Positions 59,581 through 64,000 of a stretch of DNA of 64,000 nucleotides are shown here, piece by piece. The stretch covers positions 1 to 64,000 of the forward strand of contig NZ_NFMA01000006.1 of NCBI RefSeq assembly GCF_002161175.1, in the 5' to 3' direction. This DNA is from Flavonifractor sp. An100. GTDB lineage: Bacteria > Bacillota > Clostridia > Oscillospirales > Oscillospiraceae. Each line of letters begins with the position of its first letter. Positions within the stretch are counted from its first letter, which is position 1. Below the pieces are notes generated by a model. That model had not been told where the DNA came from and ran no database searches. It worked only from the letters and a program-made list of their open reading frames with translations. A program made the position numbers and the translations under genes.

Positions 59581-62500
59581 GTGCCCAACTTCACCCGCTT
59601 CCTGACCGATCCGCAGTTTGTCCCCTTCGCGGAGGTAGCCGTCTCGGCGGAAAAGATCTATGCCATCGACCCGGCGGCCTGTGTGCTGAACTGCCGCCGG
59701 GCAATGGAGTTTGCCGTCAAGTGGATGTACTCGGTAGACGGCGGATTGGTCATGCCCTACGACGACCGGTTGGTGAGTCTGATGGACGGGGAGGACTTCC
59801 GGGACATCGTGGGGGAGGACCTGTGGCGGCGGCTGAAGTACATCCGGCAGACGGGCAACGCCGCCGCCCACACGGGGAAGAAGATCGCCCCGGAGCAGGC
59901 GGCGCTGTGCCTGGAGAACCTCTATGTGTTCCTGGACTTCATCGCCTACTGCTACGGCAAGGACTACGCCGAGGGCCAGTTTGACCCAGCCCTGCTGGAG
60001 CAACAGGCGGAGGCCCCCATCCCCGCCGCCACGACTCCGGAGGCCGACCTGGCCGCCCTCATGGCGGAGAACGCCGCCCTTCGGGCCCAGCTTACCGCCC
60101 GGCGGGAGGAGCAGCGGGAGAGCTATGTACCGAAACCCCTGGACCTGTCCGAGTACAAGACCCGGAAGCTGTACATCGACGCCATGCTCACCGACGCCGG
60201 CTGGACCGAGGGGAAGGACTGGCTGGGCGAGGTGGAGCTGCCCGGTATGCCCAACAAGAGCGAGGTGGGCTATGCCGACTATGTGCTCTACGACGACACC
60301 CACCGGCCCCTGGCGGTGATCGAGGCCAAGCGCACCTGCGTGGACCCGTCCAAGGGCCGCCAGCAGGCCAAGCTGTACGCCGATCTGCTGGAACAGAAAT
60401 ACGGCCGCCGGCCGGTGATCTTCCTCACCAACGGCTTTGACACCCGCATGGACGACGGGGCCTACCCGGAGCGGAAGGTGGCCGCCTTCTACTCCAAGCG
60501 GGACCTGGAAAAGCTCTTTAACCTGCGCTCCATGCGCACCAGCCTGAAGTACATCCAGGTGGACAAGGACATCGCCGGGCGGTACTACCAGGAGGGGGCC
60601 ATCAAGGCGGTGTGTCAGGCCTTCGGCGAGAAAAATCGCCGGAAGGCCCTGCTGGTCATGGCCACCGGCTCCGGCAAGACGAGAACGGTCATCGCCCTGG
60701 TGAAGGTGCTGCTGGAGCACGGATGGATCAAAAACGTCCTCTTCCTGGCCGACCGCAACTCCCTGGTCACCCAGGCCAAGCGCAGCTTTGTGAACCTGCT
60801 GCCCGACCTGTCGGTCACAAACCTGTGCGAGGAGAAGGACAACTATTCCGCCCGGTGCGTGTTCTCCACCTACCAGACCATGATGAACTGCATCGACACC
60901 GTGGAGGACGAGGAGGGGAAGTTATTCACCGTGGGCCACTTCGACCTCATCATCTGCGACGAGGCCCACCGCTCCATCTACAACAAGTACCGGGACATCT
61001 TCACCTACTTTGACGCGCCCCTGGTGGGCCTTACCGCCACTCCCAAGGACGAGATCGACAAGAACACCTATGAGATTTTCGAGCTGGAAAGCGGCGTGCC
61101 CACCTACGGCTACGACCTGGCCCAGGCGGTGAAGGACGGTTTTCTGGTGGATTTCCTCACGGTGGAGAGCAAGCTGAAATTTCTCACCGAAGGCATCACC
61201 TACGACGACCTGCCGGAGGAGGAAAAGGAGGCATACGAGGCCACCTTTACCGACGAGAACGGGGAACTGCCGGAGAAGATCGAGTCCTCTGCCCTGAACG
61301 AGTGGCTGTTCAACGAGGACACCATCCGCAAGGCGCTGGATCTGCTCATGACCAACGGCCTGAAAATTGACTACGGGGAAAAGCTGGGCAAGACCATCAT
61401 CTTCGCCAAGAATCACCGCCATGCCGAGAAGATTCTGGAGGTGTTCGGCAAGGAGTACCCCCACCTCCCCGGCTACGCCAAGGTCATCGACAACTACATG
61501 ACCTACGCCCAGAGCGCCATCGACGAGTTCTCGGAACCGGACAAGCTGCCGCAAATCGCCATCTCCGTGGACATGCTGGACACCGGCATCGACGTGCCAG
61601 AGGTGCTGAACCTGGTGTTCTTCAAGAAAGTGATGAGCAAGGCGAAGTTCTGGCAGATGATCGGTCGGGGCACTCGGCTGTGTCCAGGGCTGATAAACGG
61701 AGAGGACAAGACCAAGTTCTACATCTTCGACCTGTGCGGCAACTTTGAGTTTTTCCGCATGAGCAAGGGGAAGGCCACCGCCAATCAGATGGCGCTTCAA
61801 AGCGCTGTTTTCTACCTAAAAGCTCAGATCATTTTCAAACTCCAGGACCTGGCCTATCAAACCGACGAATTGATTCCCTTCCGCCAGCGGTTAGTCCATG
61901 AGATGCTCTCCAAGGTCCAGGAGTTGGACCGGGGCAACTTCGCGGTGAAACAGCACCTGCGGTATGTAGAGAAGTTCTCCGACCCAGAGACCTATCAAGC
62001 AGTCAGCTACGAGGATACTCTGTACCTGCGGGACGAGGTGGCCCCTCTGCTCCAACCCGACGGGGACGAGGCCAGCGCGGTTCGCTTTGACGCGTTGATG
62101 TACGGGATCGAGCTGGCCTACCTGGTGGGCAAAACCTACTCCAGGGCCCGGAAAGATTTGGTGAAAAAGGTCAGCGCTATCGCCGGTGTGGCTAACATCC
62201 CGGAAATCCGGGCACAATCGGAACTCATCGAGAAAATCCTGCATACCGACTACCTGGACAACGCCGGGATCAACGAGTTTGAGCACATCCGGGAGTGCTT
62301 GCGGAACCTGATGAAGTACCTGCCTCATGACGGTGCCATTTACAATACCAACTTTACAGATGATATCCTCTCCGTGGAGTGGAAGGAGTCGGAGCTGGAG
62401 AACGATGATCTGAAGAACTACAAGGCCAAGGCGGAGTTCTATGTCCGCCAACACCAGGACAACCCGGCTATTGCAAAGCTGCGCTCCAACATTCCCTTGA

Positions 62501-62871
62501 CAGACGATGATGTGAAGGAGCTGGAACATATTCTGTGGAGCCAGGTGGGCAGCCGCCAGGACTACGAGGCAGAGCTGGGAGCCAAACCCCTGGGCGAATT
62601 CGTTCGGGAGATCGTGGGCCTGGACATGAACGCCGCCAAGGAGGCCTTTTCCCAGTATCTCAATGACGCCAACCTGGACAGCCGGCAGATCTACTTCGTC
62701 AACCAGATCGTGGAGTATATCGTCCACAACGGCATGATGAAGGACCTGTCTGTCCTCCAGGAGCCGCCCTTTACAGATCAGGGAAGTATTGTGGAGGTGT
62801 TTACCGACCTGACCCTCTGGGCTGGCATCAAAGGTGTCATTGACCGGATCAACGCTAACGCGGCGGCGTAG
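59581..62871 (+). CDS. hsdR: Type I restriction endonuclease/translocase subunit
   Basis: About 1096 residues from GTG 59581 (AAAGAGG upstream); the frame from 59488 overlaps the preceding gene. A DUF4145-like helical domain (1-130) and coiled linker precede a PD-(D/E)xK nuclease (Asp233, Glu248-Ala-Lys250) and an SF2 translocase with Walker A ATGSGKT (361-367) and DEAH (460-463), and a helical C-terminal HsdM-binding part. It cleaves unmodified DNA after translocation. GC-rich as hsdM. Confidence 0.95.
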   Translation: MPNFTRFLTDPQFVPFAEVAVSAEKIYAIDPAACVLNCRRAMEFAVKWMYSVDGGLVMPYDDRLVSLMDGEDFRDIVGEDLWRRLKYIRQTGNAAAHTGKKIAPEQAALCLENLYVFLDFIAYCYGKDYAEGQFDPALLEQQAEAPIPAATTPEADLAALMAENAALRAQLTARREEQRESYVPKPLDLSEYKTRKLYIDAMLTDAGWTEGKDWLGEVELPGMPNKSEVGYADYVLYDDTHRPLAVIEAKRTCVDPSKGRQQAKLYADLLEQKYGRRPVIFLTNGFDTRMDDGAYPERKVAAFYSKRDLEKLFNLRSMRTSLKYIQVDKDIAGRYYQEGAIKAVCQAFGEKNRRKALLVMATGSGKTRTVIALVKVLLEHGWIKNVLFLADRNSLVTQAKRSFVNLLPDLSVTNLCEEKDNYSARCVFSTYQTMMNCIDTVEDEEGKLFTVGHFDLIICDEAHRSIYNKYRDIFTYFDAPLVGLTATPKDEIDKNTYEIFELESGVPTYGYDLAQAVKDGFLVDFLTVESKLKFLTEGITYDDLPEEEKEAYEATFTDENGELPEKIESSALNEWLFNEDTIRKALDLLMTNGLKIDYGEKLGKTIIFAKNHRHAEKILEVFGKEYPHLPGYAKVIDNYMTYAQSAIDEFSEPDKLPQIAISVDMLDTGIDVPEVLNLVFFKKVMSKAKFWQMIGRGTRLCPGLINGEDKTKFYIFDLCGNFEFFRMSKGKATANQMALQSAVFYLKAQIIFKLQDLAYQTDELIPFRQRLVHEMLSKVQELDRGNFAVKQHLRYVEKFSDPETYQAVSYEDTLYLRDEVAPLLQPDGDEASAVRFDALMYGIELAYLVGKTYSRARKDLVKKVSAIAGVANIPEIRAQSELIEKILHTDYLDNAGINEFEHIRECLRNLMKYLPHDGAIYNTNFTDDILSVEWKESELENDDLKNYKAKAEFYVRQHQDNPAIAKLRSNIPLTDDDVKELEHILWSQVGSRQDYEAELGAKPLGEFVREIVGLDMNAAKEAFSQYLNDANLDSRQIYFVNQIVEYIVHNGMMKDLSVLQEPPFTDQGSIVEVFTDLTLWAGIKGVIDRINANAAA

Positions 62872-62958
62872 AGAGCTATGATAAACCTTGCTGGCGGTAG
62901 GGCTGCAAAGAGGTCTATGCAGCGGATCAGAAGTTGTCTGTTGAATGTCCCCACGTGC

Positions 62959-62987
62959 TTGACATAGCGGAACGTTTGTTCTATATT
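62959..62987 (+). promoter_or_regulatory. Promoter with LexA-like box
   Basis: TTGACA (62959-62964) and TATATT (62982-62987) are 17 bp apart. GAACGTTTGTTC (62970-62981), close to the Firmicutes LexA/DinR consensus GAAC-N4-GTTC, occupies the spacer, suggesting SOS control of the next gene. Confidence 0.6.
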
Positions 62988-63181
62988 AAAATCAGGCGAA
63001 AGCCGAAAACTCGCAGCTTTCCGGTGAGGTCCACACCCCGGTGGGACCTCAGACATTCATGGGCCTCGTAGGGCACCACAACCACCCTGTACGAAGGGAA
63101 CTTCCATGAAGGTCTTCAGTATTTGGCGCTGTGCCGGCAGCGCGGGTGTGCACCTTCCCGTGTAAAGCGGAAAGGATGCAA
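62988..63181 (+). other. Long structured 5' leader
   Basis: About 190 nt separate the promoter from the next start. A strong stem (TGAGGTCC with GGGACCTCA, 63025-63051) and further complementary tracts occur. No known riboswitch core was recognised. Confidence 0.45.
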
Positions 63182-63571
63182 ATGAGCGACTCTGTCGTGA
63201 TTACCTATAGTGGCCAGCAAGTATCAGTGCCAAAGGAGGTCGCAGACTTCCTGGAGCAGGATCGGAAACGGGAACAGGCGCAGGACAAGCAGGACAAAAG
63301 GCATCTGAGTAAAAGTGAGTTTGAAACGGTGCTGTCCGGTTCGGATTGTGTCAGGCGTCCCGTGGAGGATGCGGCGCTCTGGAACCTCCAGCTTGAAACT
63401 CTGCGGAAAGCTGTCGATGGCCTGGGAGACCAGGGCCGGGATCTTGTAGAACTCCGATATGGCAGGGGTCTGACCATGGAGGAGATCGGGACGATCTACG
63501 GCGTGTCCAAGGCGGCGGTATCAAAGCGGCTGAAAAAGCTCCACGAACAGCTGAGGGGCTCTGTCATTTGA
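63182..63571 (+). CDS. Sigma-70 region 4-like HTH protein
   Basis: The 129-residue protein starts at ATG 63182 (AAAGG upstream). It has a charged helical N-terminus and a C-terminal region-4 HTH (LVELRYGRGLTMEEIGTIYG, VSKAAVSKRLKKLHEQLRG). It lacks region 2, so it is a regulator rather than a complete sigma factor; such proteins control phage-like and mobile elements. It lies behind a LexA-like promoter. Confidence 0.8.
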   Translation: MSDSVVITYSGQQVSVPKEVADFLEQDRKREQAQDKQDKRHLSKSEFETVLSGSDCVRRPVEDAALWNLQLETLRKAVDGLGDQGRDLVELRYGRGLTMEEIGTIYGVSKAAVSKRLKKLHEQLRGSVI

Positions 63572-63592
63572 CAGAGCCCCTCAATTTTTTGT
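63553..63592 (+). terminator. Terminator overlapping end of sigma-like gene
   Basis: GAGGGGCTCTGTC ATTT GACAGAGCCCCTC (63553-63582), followed by a T-run. The stop codon lies in the stem. Confidence 0.9.
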
Positions 63593-63719
63593 TTTTCTGG
63601 TTTACAAACCGCCTGTGAGTGTCCTGATAAGTAGAGGGCAAAATTTCCGGACCTCGGAAACCCCGGCTCTGGCCGTGGCCGGTCGGCCCTGAATAAAACC
63701 TACAGAGGAGTACAAGATC

Positions 63720-64000
63720 ATGAATGTATTTGGAAACAGCTCAAAACAGCTGCTGCAAGCACTGACTGCCAACGCTGAAAATGAAACTATGGACTACGTC
63801 CTTCAGGAGATGCAGGCAGTCCTGGGGGAAGAGATGCCGGAAGCGGATGAGGTGCGGACCTATCTGCAAGATCCTGACAAGCCCACGGAGCTCAGCACAG
63901 CACAGCAGATCGTGGCCATGGACAAGCTGCTGGAGTGTGCGGAGGTCAATCTCCGTACACTCTGCGATCTAATCCGCTACCAACAGCTGAAGGAGGCCGA
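63720..64000 (+). CDS. Partial hypothetical protein at window end
   Basis: ATG 63720 follows GAGGAG and the frame stays open to the edge (93 residues). The visible part is acidic and helical (SSKQLLQALTANAENETMDY; STAQQIVAMDKLLECAEVNL). No family is recognised. Confidence 0.6.
   Translation, partial: MNVFGNSSKQLLQALTANAENETMDYVLQEMQAVLGEEMPEADEVRTYLQDPDKPTELSTAQQIVAMDKLLECAEVNLRTLCDLIRYQQLKEA

Overview
The window reads as chromosome from an anaerobic Clostridia of the Oscillospiraceae type (Flavonifractor/Lawsonibacter/Intestinimonas-like). This is inferred from the GC-rich Firmicutes codon use, strong AAGGAGG ribosome sites, TTGACA-17-TATAAT promoters, DUF3793, FeoB-associated Cys-rich protein and a two-headed acyl-CoA dehydratase activase. 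No rRNA, CRISPR array or complete tRNA was seen.

0-10.8 kb: a partial lipoprotein, a 5'-truncated sensor kinase and an unknown gene. Then comes a compact regulon: a large BadF/DUF2229 activase divergent from a Crp/Fnr regulator, an SsuABC/TauABC-like ABC importer and two small cupins. Three GTTGC-N4-GCAAC palindromes lie at class-II activator distance from -10 hexamers before the activase, the importer and the cupins.

10.8-33.3 kb: metal homeostasis. It holds a P1B ATPase with a PacL-like small membrane partner and a 26-residue peptide, AraC regulator, flavodoxin, DUF3793, FeoA/FeoB/Cys-rich protein and two DtxR-family regulators. It continues with an HMA-domain protein, a methyltransferase, two head-to-tail pairs of ABC exporter-type half transporters around two divergent TetR genes, a CsoR/P1B ATPase pair and a ZIP transporter. 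A recurrent operator, GTTAG-N6-CTAAC, occurs ten times perfectly and twice degenerately between 6.5 and 32.3 kb, usually inside or just downstream of good promoters. It ties these genes, and the activase/ABC cluster, into one probable DtxR-type iron regulon.

33.2-50.6 kb: a short graveyard (methyltransferase, ABC ATPase and AraC fragments) meets an integrative mobilizable element. The element carries a CHC2 primase-like protein, a D5/P4-like helicase, a MobV relaxase, a TnpW-like protein, a large serine recombinase and, beside the recombinase, the 3' half of a tRNA gene. Its AT-rich cargo includes a four-gene operon (glycine-zipper membrane protein with an E-D-QxK N-terminus, coiled-coil protein, 144-residue protein, UPF1-like SF1 helicase) that I cannot match to a named defence system, plus a DUF4238 protein.

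51-64 kb: six small immunity-like proteins, then a type I restriction-modification locus. The locus has Fic at the front and an AT-rich cassette (HEPN RNase-like protein, HsdS, two unknown regulators or effectors) between GC-rich hsdM and hsdR. The window ends with a sigma-like HTH gene behind a LexA-like promoter and a long structured leader, and a partial gene.
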